A stretch of DNA of 64,000 nt from Lota lota (GCA_026745465.1 JACYXH010000826.1:3941792-4005791), one strand, 5' to 3'. Counted from the stretch's first letter, positions 25,965-34,326 are shown. Numbers and translations: made by a program. Notes: generated from the letters alone by a model not told the origin.

Positions 25965-26676
25965 ATATCCACATGCATATACATACACATACACAATCTC
26001 CATGACAACCCAGATGTAGGGGTGGGGGTGGGTTTAAAGTGATAATGACAGGGAGGTTGCATGGATTGTGAGACATCCACCACATGGGATGTTGAATTGC
26101 AAGACTGCACAGAGATTGGTTGGGTGAGGAGGAGGGCAAAAAACGGTGGGTGTGACGTCAATTCTGGTGAGCAGATATGTTTCTTTACCACCACCCTGTG
26201 GTCAAAACTCAAAAGTGTGGTACTATTGATGTTGGCATATCTTCAATGACATGAGTACGACAGTACAATTTTGAATCAGTATGAAGAACAAATACAAATA
26301 TTGGTAAACCAAAAATCTATTAATTATATGAATACATACATTGCAAATATGCAAACATTTGTTTGCAGACGTTATTCGTATGGGGTGACTGTGATGTTGT
26401 AGACTGGTGCGCCCTCTTGTGGCCAAACGGACTCACCCTCTCCTCCTCTCTTTGTTTCCCCCTCTCTCTTCCCCTCCTCCCCTCCCATCCAGAACCACGG
26501 CGTTTGGCTTCCTCAATGCCCTCTGCAAGCTGGCTGCCGTGCTGGGCATCAGCATCTTCACCTCTTTCGTGGGCATCACCAAGGCCGTGCCCATCCTCTT
26601 CGCCTCGGGGGCCCTGGCCGCCGGCAGCTTCCTGGCCCTCAAGCTGCCCGAGACCCGGGGCCAGGTGCTGCAGTAG
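7125..26676 (+). CDS. sv2a: sv2a, synaptic vesicle glycoprotein 2A (12 coding exons)
   Basis: SV2A is a 12-transmembrane major-facilitator-superfamily protein of synaptic and secretory vesicles. It binds synaptotagmin, is the target of levetiracetam-type drugs, and its luminal loop is a known neurotoxin receptor site. Joined exons: 7125-7752, 16297-16477, 18260-18411, 18646-18779, 19201-19290, 19825-19932, 20334-20422, 21810-21974, 22864-22997, 24282-24488, 25032-25191 and 26493-26676. All junctions are GT-AG, phases are consistent and the stop is TAG. The product is 743 residues (human 742). Visible features: acidic N-terminus (53-60 EEEDDDDD), first membrane segment about 170-191, MFS motif GGLADRIGRR (225-234), and a large luminal loop with three N-glycosylation sequons (Asn499, Asn549, Asn574). 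Trp302, Trp667, Asp671 and Lys695 match human residues reported around the racetam site. The start has a strong context (AAGATGG). Identity over SV2B/SV2C rests on length, N-terminus and the neighbouring bola1. Confidence 0.96.
8672..8758. repeat. (TC)n microsatellite
   Basis: About 87 bases of TC dinucleotide in sv2a intron 1. Frames of poly(Ser-Leu) and poly(Glu-Arg) across it are repeat artefacts. Confidence 0.95.
10314..10420. repeat. (CCCT)n tetranucleotide array
   Basis: About 26 copies of CCCT with one CCTG interruption near 10406. The opposite strand is (AGGG)n, a potential G-quadruplex former. Confidence 0.95.
10475..10680. repeat. GT-rich tract with poly-G
   Basis: Imperfect GT repeats interrupted by T and C, with a run of 14 G at 10627-10640. 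Confidence 0.9.
11101..11325. repeat. (GT)n tract followed by poly-G
   Basis: Interrupted GT repeats at 11101-11250, including a pure stretch near 11212-11241, then 19 G at 11307-11325. Confidence 0.9.
11889..11961. repeat. (GGGA)n tetranucleotide array
   Basis: About 18 uninterrupted copies of GGGA in intron 1, purine strand on +. Confidence 0.95.
12866..12933. repeat. (TCC)n trinucleotide array
   Basis: About 22 uninterrupted TCC/CTC units. Part of it is readable as poly-leucine, but it is intronic. Confidence 0.95.
12960..13270. repeat. CT-rich imperfect repeat
   Basis: About 310 bases of near-pure pyrimidine on the + strand, built from CTCTCT with scattered interruptions. Confidence 0.85.
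13685..13840 (-). repeat. SINE/L2-like remnant
   Basis: Degenerate copy in reverse orientation: 'atgctgtaatccaaaacatta' resembles the inverted tail, and 'ggaatcaaacccctaacaa' resembles an inverted tRNA-like B box, in the order and spacing of the copies at 17868-18055 and 45250-45405. Confidence 0.5.
13917..14480. repeat. Cluster of GA, CTGT and TC repeats
   Basis: Three arrays follow one another: GA/GACA-rich 13917-14003, (CTGT/CTGC)n about 14150-14290, and (TC)n about 14389-14480. The sequence between them is unique. Confidence 0.85.
16297..16477 (+). CDS. sv2a: sv2a coding exon 2
   Basis: Encodes residues 210-270 (both ends split within a glycine codon). It contains membrane segment 2, the MFS signature GGLADRIGRR at 225-234 in the short cytosolic loop, and membrane segment 3. 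The acceptor is a pyrimidine tract ending 'cctctag'; the donor is GG|GTAAGT at 16478. Confidence 0.95.
16478..18259 (+). other. sv2a intron 2
   Basis: 1.8-kb intron, mostly unique and AT-rich. It carries a reverse SINE/L2 copy (17868-18055) and an unusually long polypyrimidine stretch (about 18055-18259) leading into the exon 3 acceptor. Confidence 0.85.
17868..18055 (-). repeat. SINE/L2-type element, reverse orientation
   Basis: Contains 'acacttttattcaaagtgtg' (inverted tail), 'ggggttcaaacccaggacc' (inverted B-box region) and 'ccctaaccactag'. This is the order of elements in common fish tRNA-derived SINEs read backwards. Confidence 0.6.
18260..18411 (+). CDS. sv2a: sv2a coding exon 3
   Basis: Encodes residues 270-321, membrane segments 4 and 5 with the loop 'FLAQEKRGEHLSWLCMFW'. 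Trp302 corresponds to human Trp300, reported in the racetam-binding pocket. Acceptor 'ctgcag', donor G|GTCAGT at 18412. Confidence 0.95.
18412..18478. repeat. (CAGT)n short array at a splice donor
   Basis: Tandem CAGT units start inside the exon 3 donor itself (GTCAGTCAGTCAGT), so several GT dinucleotides lie in register downstream. A second group of CAGT units follows at about 18464-18478. Confidence 0.8.
18646..18779 (+). CDS. sv2a: sv2a coding exon 4
   Basis: Encodes residues 321-365: the luminal turn 'GWSFQMGSAYQFHSW', membrane segment 6 and the conserved 'ESPRFFLE' entry to the central cytosolic loop. Acceptor 'catctag', donor GAG|GTCAGT. It ends on a codon boundary. Confidence 0.95.
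19141..19178. repeat. (TTG)n near exon 5 acceptor
   Basis: About 12 TTG units end roughly 20 bases before the exon 5 acceptor, taking the place of a classical polypyrimidine tract. Confidence 0.85.
19201..19290 (+). CDS. sv2a: sv2a coding exon 5
   Basis: Encodes residues 366-395 exactly (30 codons), the 'NGKHDEAW' to 'YPERVFS' part of the central cytosolic loop, nearly identical to the human protein as I recall it. Donor TCT|GTAAGC. Confidence 0.95.
19825..19932 (+). CDS. sv2a: sv2a coding exon 6
   Basis: Encodes residues 396-431 (36 codons; the human segment appears to be 37). It starts 'VTTIKTVKQMDELV' and ends 'LSALFHQ', in the cytosolic loop between membrane segments 6 and 7. It is clearly less conserved than its neighbours. 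Both junctions lie on codon boundaries (CAG|GTG acceptor, CAG|GTGATG donor), which supports the exon despite the low similarity. Confidence 0.88.
20021..20126. mobile_element. Hairpin MITE-like unit
   Basis: Two 37-base arms, 20021-20057 and 20090-20126, are inverted copies matching at 33 of 37 positions, separated by 32 bases. The arms start 'gtct.atttaatgtcac'. Size and symmetry fit a tiny foldback MITE in sv2a intron 6; the family is unknown. Confidence 0.6.
20227..20315. repeat. (GT)n microsatellite
   Basis: Interrupted GT repeat that ends about 20 bases before the exon 7 acceptor. Confidence 0.9.
20334..20422 (+). CDS. sv2a: sv2a coding exon 7
   Basis: Encodes residues 432-460 plus two bases of Ser461: 'VRGNFLAIFSPEYRRTTYMM', where membrane segment 7 begins. 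Acceptor 'ctccag', donor AG|GTAACA. Confidence 0.95.
20925..21559. mobile_element. Foldback element with about 200-bp inverted arms
   Basis: The arms 20925-21125 and 21352-21559 are diverged inverted copies. Shared blocks include 'taccccctgg..tcacatgat', 'aagtgtaaatc', 'cggatttgcaatcc' and 'accacttcttccc'. In the right arm a 13-base unit (catggattgcaat) is tandemly triplicated at about 21418-21456. The 226-base centre has no coding capacity. The surrounding bases (about 20530-20920) also look transposon-derived. It lies in sv2a intron 7; the superfamily is undetermined. Confidence 0.7.
21810..21974 (+). CDS. sv2a: sv2a coding exon 8
   Basis: Encodes residues 461-516, starting with 'YYGLTVWFPDM' and running into the large luminal loop (LD4). 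It holds the glycosylation sequon Asn499-Phe-Thr and ends in 'GQYFNDK'. Acceptor 'cccctag', donor AA|GTGAGT. Confidence 0.95.
21975..22863 (+). other. sv2a intron 8
   Basis: Unique AT-rich intron. A 9-base inverted pair (22231-22239 and 22275-22283) is the only structure noted; no repeat family or gene recognised. Confidence 0.75.
22864..22997 (+). CDS. sv2a: sv2a coding exon 9
   Basis: Encodes residues 516-560 of the luminal loop. It shows the pentapeptide-repeat-like periodicity of SV2 (phenylalanines spaced five apart, as in 'FEDSLFEECYFEDI') and the sequon Asn549-Cys-Thr. Acceptor 'ctgcag', donor G|GTGCGC. Confidence 0.95.
23640..23717 (+). repeat. SINE/L2 tail, forward
   Basis: The phrases 'attgtaagtggtgtttggat' and 'gaaagcgtctgctaaatgac' form the standard fish SINE/L2 tail. 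The head further upstream is degraded. Confidence 0.6.
23990..24277. repeat. Long pyrimidine-rich tract before exon 10
   Basis: About 290 bases of near-continuous C/T, including pure (TC)n around 24078-24119, lead directly to the exon 10 acceptor. It doubles as an oversized polypyrimidine tract. Confidence 0.85.
24282..24488 (+). CDS. sv2a: sv2a coding exon 10
   Basis: Encodes residues 561-629 plus one base of Ala630: the end of the luminal loop with sequon Asn574-Ser-Thr (human Asn573), membrane segment 8 and the cytosolic motif 'MDKIGRLRML'. Acceptor 'caccag', donor G|GTAAAA at 24489; a poly-G run begins ten bases later. Confidence 0.95.
24499..24522. repeat. Poly-G run beside a splice donor
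   Basis: 24 consecutive G bases start 10 bases into sv2a intron 10. G runs near a 5' splice site are known intronic splicing enhancers in vertebrates (hnRNP F/H sites). This one is unusually long, and its true length may be uncertain. Confidence 0.85.
25032..25191 (+). CDS. sv2a: sv2a coding exon 11
   Basis: Encodes residues 630-683 (part), membrane segments 9 and 10. Trp667 and Asp671 correspond to human Trp666 and Asp670. It ends at the cytosolic 'VELYPSDKR' motif. Acceptor 'ctccag', donor AG|GTGAGG. Confidence 0.95.
25207..25247. repeat. (CA)n, left flank of intronic transposon
   Basis: About 20 CA units directly after the exon 11 donor. They adjoin the inserted element at 25251-25780. 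Confidence 0.9.
25251..25780. mobile_element. DNA transposon with 22-bp perfect TIRs
   Basis: The ends 25251-25272 and 25759-25780 are perfect inverted repeats of 22 bases starting 'tggaaggccaaaaggg'. A second nested inverted pair (25344-25365 and 25665-25686) matches at 20 of 22 bases, so the terminal structure is layered. An open frame at 25405-25692 has no recognisable transposase domain. Both flanks are (CA)n, suggesting insertion into a CA microsatellite, which hides any target duplication. Superfamily unknown. Confidence 0.7.
25782..25960. repeat. (CA)n arrays around a short dispersed repeat
   Basis: (CA)n at 25782-25838 and 25911-25960. Between them, about 25840-25905, lies 'ctttatttaaccaggcaagt..agaacaaattctt', a fragment of a repeat common in ray-finned fish genomes. 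Confidence 0.75.
26493..26676 (+). CDS. sv2a: sv2a coding exon 12 (terminal)
   Basis: Encodes residues 683-743 and the stop TAG at 26674-26676: membrane segments 11 and 12 and the conserved C-terminus 'LKLPETRGQVLQ'. Lys695 corresponds to human Lys694. Acceptor 'catccag'. Confidence 0.96.
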
Positions 26677-29600
26677 TGGGCTGGTGTGGTGTTAGTGAGT
26701 GGGGTGGCGGATTGGGATACATCAGAAAGGTGTTAGCCACACTGTGAACAAGCAAAAAACAAAAAATACACTCAAGCCCTTGAGACTCTACCCTCTAACC
26801 CCCACTCCACTCTACCCCACGCGCCCCCCCCTCAGTAACCCAAAAATAACAGCGTTCAGATCTCTTCATAGAAGTCAATGCGAACCGCCCACCGGCTGTA
26901 TATACATATATTAAGAATTTCTTGTCATTTGGATTCACCGACCATCGTACAGACACACACACATCCATGCTCTAGAGCGATTGGTGGGTGTGGTGAAAGC
27001 CTGTTTGATGCTTTTAACATTAGTGGGATCACAGTCAGAAATTACAACTGCTGAGATTCTAAATCGGGTGCCAGTTTAAACTGCAAGGCGCCTTTTTATG
27101 TGTGCATTCTTGGTGCGTTTATTGAAATGGGGCCACTAGCACAAAAAACAGTGGCCCCAACTGGGGTAAGAGGTTAGAGAACTAGGGTTCTTGACGAGGA
27201 GCCATGCAAATAGACCGAATGATGATGATGATGACCACTCTCCACTGGCTTCAAACTTCTTCTACATAATGTTCATTGTTTTATTGAGCTATTCACATCC
27301 CCTCTAAAGTCCTCTCTGCTTTGTCATTTTTTTAATTCGAAAAACATAAAAGCCTTTTTATTTGAAGCATTGTTGATTGTAAACCCAACACATGTTTCTA
27401 TTGGCTTGGTCTTGTCACAAGACCTGACCTCACTCTTATATATCCTAACAGTCTTGTGTCGGTGTACAACCTAACTGCCATTTTATAGATTATAGAACAT
27501 TCCAGGTCTTTCATTTCGACGCTCTTTTCCCTTTAAACATACATTTTTTATATTTTGAACAGCTGAGAAGTTTAATCAATCAGTGCATAAATTCTCCCCT
27601 AACAGACAATGGTGAAACATTAAATGCTGCCTGATTGCATCTAAAAAAAAATCAACACAAATTGTTCACACTGAATTTTAACATTTAAAGCACAACTGTT
27701 TGCCAGTGTGAATGCCAATAATATGTTTCAGATTCAACAAAAAATCCTTCATAGTTTCCAAATTCATCCCACTTGAACCGTTAAAATATATAGTGCAATT
27801 CTTAATCCATCTTATTTGATGAAATGCCTAGGCAGTATCTTCAAGTACTTGCAGGTTTACCGCATATTTACTTTCATTCATTGTGCTATGCATGTAACAA
27901 CGTGTCTACCCGACTTTGGGATAAGTTGAACAGTGGGCCCCATTTAGAAACATTGCATTTGTGCTTTGACTCCATCTTTTAAGTTGCGCAACCGAGGATA
28001 TATTCAAGAAGCTACCCCCAAAAAAGGCTACATTGAATCTGATTAGCCATGAACATTAACTAAAAGCACAACTCAACCCTTTAAATGTGCAATAATCCTG
28101 ATTTAAAGTTTTTTTGTTTGCATATACAGATGATAATCATCTGTTAATGTAGTCAATCATCAATATATAATTATATACATTATATATATATGTATATGTA
28201 AAGCTACAATTGTATAGCTTACATTTACAAATTCCACGCATGTCTATTCCAGCTGAAGCAATTTCAATTCATAAAGGGCCGATTAACTAATAACTGAATA
28301 GTCTCGGAATGAATTTGCGCAACATCATTATAGGTGATTGTAGATTATAAATATAGCAAAACAAATATCCATATAGAGATATATAAACGTGTGTGTTGAA
28401 AATAACAGCTCCCTACCAGTCCTGAGAAGATACAAAAAGGGATCATTCTCCTCTGTATAATTGAATGGAAACTTCATGGTTCAACTTCATGTATGAATGG
28501 TTTTATTGTAAATGGCAGGTGTCTAAAAACATGAAGAGAAATGCATTATTTAATAGCAATGTTGAGATTTAAGCATTGCTCTTGTGGAAGGTTGAACCTC
28601 TCATTGTGTTATTGGACTTTTAAATGCTAGGGTGGCGTTTTAACTTGACTACAGTCCTCAATAACAATCTAATTATCTAAACTGGCATGATTGTAGCTAT
28701 GTATAAAAGTTGATTTGTTGCTTTAAGGGTGCATTTATTTCGTTTAAAGAATTAATCAAACTTTAAATTAAAGTAGTTTACCTTCAAGTTTGACCTAAGT
28801 CATTGTGCCCTGAGTAGAAAACTAGAATTTCCTTTACCATTTTTTTGCAGGGCAGGGCACAGCTCAAAACGTAACACAGTTTACACATACAGAGATGGTT
28901 TGGGAGTTGAAGCCTAGTGAAACAGAACTTTTAATTTAGCTCTATTAAAAACAATTATAACTTCACAGAGAAGATCACACACAGGAATAATGGTGGGAAG
29001 CTGTCAGGTGCTGAATTGGAACACCAACAATGGCACAGAACCATGAGCACATTTCCACTAAATGGATCCAATTCACCAAAATCAGATATGTTCACAATTG
29101 CGTGGGAAAAGAAACACTGACAGTCACAAATCGAATCCAGTCAAAAATCAAATCAGGTCAGATGAAAGAGAATTTTTTTTATTTTTTTGTCCAAACTGCC
29201 ATTTTGTAGGATAGCAGCCATACGTAGACTTGAGACAGGTAAAAAAGAAAAGAAAAGGCAACCCACTGCACTATGTGTACTCCGATGTACAACCACGGTA
29301 ACCAATGTCTTCAGCGCTTTGAAACACAAGATATGTCGCTTGTCCAGCTGGCGTTTTAAAAAGAGGGCACGTCTTCGGCGTGCCAAGCGAGCACATAGAC
29401 TAAACACACAACCAAAAGATCAGATCGTGAACACACATGCAGTTGTGAACATAGGCGTTCCGAGGACATGGATGAGATTAACCCCCCCATATAACATCTC
29501 ACAATATATGTTTTCAAACTAACTGGACATCTGTGACCGTCATGTGACTCACATGTGAGCGTGACGAAAGCACCGTAAATTATTGCCAAATATTTCTTTG

Positions 29601-30690
29601 TGTCTTTGGTTTACATATCAAACCGTCAGATCTCTGATATAGATATAAATATATGTAAATAAAATCTAAAGGTTATACGTAATAAGATGACGCCCTGTGT
29701 TCTTGGATCCCCCGGTAAAATATCGTGAATAGGAGTCACTGAAGTGACTAAAGAACGTTAATGGTCAGCAAGTCAGACTGACAGAACGTTTCAGCACATT
29801 AAAGGCCTAGAAATAAAGAATTCTACTTAATCAGTAAAACAAAAAGTAAATGTTTGAATACCGTTCATATGTGTTTTATCTCGCCATACGTCCTCTGTTG
29901 CCCTTGAAAAAAAAAACGAATAGCCACGTCAAAGTAATAGTCGAACGCGAAATCGCCATGAAAACGCAAACTATTCCAGTGAATCTGTTATTCTGTTGGA
30001 TTCTCCATTCAATTCCAGTTTGTATGTAGTAGATACATATCCTAGCTTATGTCACAGGGTTATTTTGTATTATTAAATTATTGCTGCCTTAAGCAACAGT
30101 CAATTTTGAGTGCAAAAAGTTAACAAAGCAATAAGTGTTTTGGGATATTTGTCTATTTTCTCTCCCTGAAAAGCACATTATTATGCTGGCCACATCCATG
30201 GAAACGCTGACTGTTGGCTCTACAAAACAGGACTGAATGGCTAACATCCATGTGTTCTCTCTAAAGCTAAATCTAGGTCCTGATGCTGTCGATATGATTG
30301 CAATGCCATTAACTCAATATTACAAAGAATTTATCACAATTGTCATTGTACTGTGCTGTAGAAACTGTAGTTGTTCGTATGTATGCATAGATTCTCTTTG
30401 TGAAAGCATAAATATAAAAGGTTATATTAAATAAGAAGTGTAAATGAACAATACTGTATGTTGTCTTTGATTTTGTGTATTTTGTAAATGAGAATGAATA
30501 ATGAGTAAATACATGTTATGAATAATAGTTAAGCTAAATGTTACGATGTCAATTCTGTTCAAAGGTATGTGAGATTTTTTCATATATTTTATTTGTTGAG
30601 TTTTGGTGGGGGGGATGCTGTTCGGCAACTGACCCGTTAGATCTGCAATGAATAACAAAAGACCATGAATAAAAATAACTCTAAACTTAA
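26677..30690 (+). other. Probable long sv2a 3'UTR
   Basis: About 4 kb of AT-rich, almost microsatellite-free sequence follows the sv2a stop, in contrast to the repeat-laden DNA elsewhere. Possible poly(A) signals AATAAA occur around 29655, 29811 and 30668. Two good hairpins (27128-27159 and 28197-28226) and a Pumilio-type 'tgtaaata' near 29654 are present. The full extent as transcript is inferred from composition only; a shorter UTR is possible. Confidence 0.5.
30668..30673 (+). terminator. Candidate distal sv2a poly(A) signal
   Basis: AATAAA in 'catgaataaaaataact', followed within about 45 bases by T-rich sequence with GT ('gtgtatgtcatttgtc'). It is the last signal before the presumed bola1 promoter. 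Confidence 0.4.
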
Positions 30691-30819
30691 AATGTGTATG
30701 TCATTTGTCATTTTTCTACAGAGATGTAGAATAATTGGAGTCTTTCGTTACATTATAAGCATAATTGTATGAAGTCGCAGTCGATGACACATTTTGGACT
30801 GCAAGTACCAGAAGTGCGC

Positions 30820-30899
30820 ATTTCCGGCATAGCATTATATGATGCAACATCCGTTATTGAGAAGGTCCACCGACAAAAGCTAGCATTCAATTCCAAAGG
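30820..30899 (+). promoter_or_regulatory. bola1 promoter and 5' non-coding exon
   Basis: 'gtgcgcatttccggcat' at about 30814-30830 contains an ETS/GABP-type core (TTCCGG) next to a GCGCAT half resembling NRF-1, both usual in promoters of nuclear genes for mitochondrial proteins. A good splice donor AAAGG|GTAAGTA follows at 30900, and the matching acceptor 'tctacag' ends at 31638. The transcription start is not determined. Confidence 0.5.
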
Positions 30900-31703
30900 G
30901 TAAGTAAATGTTGATCACTAACCACGTAACACTTACACATATGTACAAATAGGAAACGTACAACTATACAACGATTCATATCAATGAACGAACATTCAAA
31001 GATAAATATTTGTATAACTTTGTAATTTGCTAATGGAGAAACGTGTTTTAAAACATGCTAACGTTAGACAGATGTTCGCATTACTGCGTCCTCTTGATTG
31101 CATTTCCCTTCATGGTGAGCCCTACACATGAAAATAGAATGATCTCCTTGTATTTAATGGAGATAAACTCACGAATATTACACCTCTACGGCAAGCTCGG
31201 GTCATCCTCTTTGTATCAGAATGCCTTTGGTGTCACAAAAATCAATGTTTGTCTTGTATGAGCAAATGTTCTAAGTGATTGAACGCTTCAGACTTAATGA
31301 CAGAAAGTTGCTCATACATGTTTGTAAAACCATGACAAGGACTAGTTATTAAGTATGGCTATTTTAGATGTTATATATAAAAATACAGTATTTACCACGA
31401 TGCTATAAATTGGGTTTTATCCGTAATGAGACGTAAGGTATAGGTCTTATGCATACTGACAACATTCCCCACTAGGTGGGGGTATTAGCTAATTCTCCTT
31501 ATCAATTGTTAAATTGCTTTGAAAATTCACATTAAATACTGAAAAGTTAGCATGCAGGAACGCTTCATTTTAAGTTGTTCTGAGTTGTTCACGGCTTCAC
31601 TCTTAACACCTTCCACACGTCTAACTGTGTATCTACAGGTTTCTCGTGGAGGGAATCAGACTCTGTTTCTCCCATCATTAGTGGTGTCCCGGCACCTATT
31701 CTG

Positions 31704-32162
31704 ATGCTGGGCCGCGTACTGCTCTGCGCCCGGCCCGTCTCCACCACCCTCCCCGCCTTAACTCGCCCCCTGACCCACTCCACACCTCATATGGACCCTG
31801 GCCTCGGGGGTCGGCCTGTGGAGACGGCGATCAGAACCAAGCTGGCCGGCGCCCTCGAGCCAGAGCACCTGGAAGTCCATAACGAGAGCCACATGCACGC
31901 CGTGCTGCCAGGCTCCGAGTCCCACTTTCGCGTGTTGGTGGTGAGCCCGCGCTTTGACGGTCTCTCCCTGATACAGCGTCACCGGCTGGTGAATGAGGCG
32001 CTGCGCGAGGAGCTGAGCAGCTGCGTGCACGCACTGGCCATCCAGGCCAAGACCCCCGCCCAGTGGGGCAGTAACCCCTCCGTGGCCAAGAGCCCCCCCT
32101 GCATGGGGGGCTCGAAGGGGGACCACTCTGTGGACCAGAAGCTGACGGCCGGGAGGGAGTGA
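31704..32162 (+). CDS. bola1: bola1, BolA-like protein 1 (mitochondrial)
   Basis: BOLA1 is a mitochondrial BolA-fold protein that pairs with the monothiol glutaredoxin GLRX5 and is linked to iron-sulfur cluster handling and thiol redox balance. The 152-residue product (human 137) starts with an Arg-rich, acid-free leader ('MLGRVLLCARPVSTTLPALT'), consistent with mitochondrial import. The BolA domain spans about 38-121: 'VETAIRTKLAGALEPEHLEV', then 'SHFRVLVVSPRFDGLSLIQR', helix 'HRLVNEALREEL' and 'VHALAIQAKTPAQW'. His109 sits in the conserved VHA motif. The C-terminal 'SPPCMGG' matches vertebrate BOLA1. The coding sequence lies in one exon starting at 31639. Position next to sv2a agrees with the human SV2A-BOLA1 neighbourhood. 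Confidence 0.95.
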   Translation: MLGRVLLCARPVSTTLPALTRPLTHSTPHMDPGLGGRPVETAIRTKLAGALEPEHLEVHNESHMHAVLPGSESHFRVLVVSPRFDGLSLIQRHRLVNEALREELSSCVHALAIQAKTPAQWGSNPSVAKSPPCMGGSKGDHSVDQKLTAGRE

Positions 32163-32322
32163 CTGGGTGGGACTTTTATGTGGTGGTGTGGCTATGAGAC
32201 GTTGGCGGAATGGGAGTGCCATGTGAATGAAACATTTAGATATTGTTTTATAACGGAAATGTTGTACCCCCCCAAACTGTGAATGTTAGTGTTTTATGAT
32301 GGATGTCTTGGATGGATGGAAT

Positions 32323-32362
32323 AATAAATGGAATCGAGCTTAATCCTACTGAGTGGAATAAA
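32323..32362 (+). terminator. bola1 poly(A) signals
   Basis: Two AATAAA hexamers, at 32323-32328 and 32357-32362, about 160-200 bases after the bola1 stop, giving a short 3'UTR. Confidence 0.6.
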
Positions 32363-32369
32363 TATATAT

Positions 32370-33300
32370 CTGAAATAGCACTAGCCCATATGTTTAAATA
32401 TACAGCAATTTTATATACAAACAACTGTAATGTCTCACAATATCAATATATCAAGCCATGATTAATTTCAAATGTTATGTTAACATACAATTGGAGGTTC
32501 ACTGCAGTGAAATCTCATATGGAAACATGTTCCCAGCCTTCCAGTGTTTCAAATCAAATTGTGATGAATAAATTTGAACTGGGTATCAAAATAGTCTATC
32601 ACTACCACCCTAATTTACAATATTGAATAATACATTGAGTAAAATACCTCAGTAATTGTGTCTGTTTTCTGAATTTTAATGAGGAAAGTCTTGTAGTATT
32701 AAATTATATCAAGCAGCGTCATCAAACAGCCTTTCTTCTGGATGGGAGAAGGTCGCCGTGGAGATCAACGTGCTATCGTCATGAGATCTTCGGCCCACGG
32801 GGATCCCCTGACAACTGTCCGGTTGCCTCGCCCTAATAATACCAAGCATGGCCAGCTAGCATATGGTCGAGCATAACTGAAATACCTCTGCTAACTCAAG
32901 GCTTATGCAAACACTCCTACACTATGGCTAAAGGCTTACATAGAAGGTGAATAATTAATGACGCTGTTTTCTGCAATCACAGCGTTTTAATGTGTTTCGC
33001 TTCTAATAGGCCTATGTTCACCTGCTAAATAAAATCTTTGATAAAGAAATTTGGCGTCGGATATTGTTGGCTTGTATATAAGTAAATAAAGAGTAATCAT
33101 TAGGCCTTACATAATTCAAACAATTCTCGAAACTATAAAACACAGTAGGACCGATTATAAAATATATATATATAAATGTAATAATAGTTATGCCTACAGA
33201 ACATTTTAACCAACATGTATTATTTATATCGCTCAACTGACTCATTAATTAAATAAAAAAAAAACATAGAATAATAAACCCCCACTGCGCGTCTAGGGAG
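32370..33300. other. bola1 to arl4a-like spacer
   Basis: AT-rich and without microsatellites or genes. The part at about 32700-32940 is less AT-rich and might be regulatory for the next gene, but no clear motif cluster was seen. Confidence 0.5.
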
Positions 33301-33447
33301 TGTATTCGTCTGACCAATCAGTTTGAAGGTAAACACAGGAATGGCGTTGGGCGGTGCTGGCGGCCCTGACTCAGTACATCGGGTTGCTAGAGCCAGATTG
33401 ATACAGGCAGCTCACACTCACGTTGGTCCGCCCGCGTTCAACGAGCG
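33301..33447 (+). promoter_or_regulatory. arl4a-like promoter and 5' non-coding exon
   Basis: A CCAAT box (33314-33318, 'tgaccaatca') is followed by a GC-rich stretch ('ggcgttgggcggtgctggcg'). A clear splice donor GAGCG|GTAAGT lies at 33448. The matching acceptor 'gtttacag' ends at 34195, which leaves a 748-base intron in the 5'UTR. The transcription start is probably between 33340 and 33420. Confidence 0.55.
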
Positions 33448-34256
33448 GTAAGTTCCTACTATAGATGTCGTTTATTTAACTTTCATTCCCGGTATCTGAT
33501 ATTATCGAACAATTGCGCCTCGGTGCATATTATGCATTTCCGTTCGTCATATGTAAATGAAGGGAAAACCAAACTCCGATAAGAAAATGCTCTTTAAAAG
33601 TTGGAAGAATCAGTAAAATTGGTCCTCCTACATCAAATTATATTTATTGACGTTTGACGGTAAATATGGACGTATCAGGCAACAGGTGACTGTGTGGTGT
33701 CCAAAAGACCTGTAATTGACGACCCGTGTTGCCCAACGGGTTATTCCAGCAACGCAGCGAACTCACCACTAGAACATGCCCCGTGCATGTGGAGAGGACA
33801 GAACCGCACTGTTGTTGGTTTAAGCGTGATTGTTGCGGGACAGAGCAGACGAATCCCTTTTGGTGCTGGGGGATCTCAACCTAACATTTCTGTAAGAGGT
33901 GGACATACATCTGGCCTTGTCGTTCAAAGTCCGGGAAAAGGGCATAACGTCGCTTAACGTTACGCAACGTCATTTGATTGGGCAATAACTAAACACCTGC
34001 CATTTGTAGGGTTAAAGGTAGCCTAATAACTCTTGAAATGTTAAATGTTATAGATGAGATTAGAAATAGATAATAAAATAGAGTGTCAGTATGTGCTCCA
34101 GTGGCATCCTGCCATGACGTACGTGCACCTGCATATCTAGCTGTGTAAATAACCCTCCAGGAAGTGACTCAAAATAACATATGTGACGTTTACAGGTAAC
34201 TGCTGCCATTGTTTTACTTTGTTCGGAGGGAATACAACCGGACCAGGTCCTTCTGT

Positions 34257-34281
34257 ATCTGTATCCTTCTTGGATACAGAT
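34257..34281 (+). promoter_or_regulatory. 5'UTR hairpin of the arl4a-like gene
   Basis: A perfect 10-bp stem (34257-34266 with 34272-34281, 'atctgtatcc' / 'ggatacagat') with a five-base loop ends 45 bases before the start codon. It could slow scanning ribosomes or bind protein. The effect is inferred only. Confidence 0.5.
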
Positions 34282-34326
34282 CGGAATAATACAATAAAAC
34301 AGTCCCTTCCTCATGAAAACAAAACC

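Noticed and set aside
31758-32222. 154-codon antisense frame opposite bola1
   Set aside because: Shadow of the conserved BolA coding exon; no domain.
33694-33957. 87-codon frame in the arl4a-like 5' intron
   Set aside because: Lies between a good donor and acceptor and shows no recognisable domain; treated as intronic.
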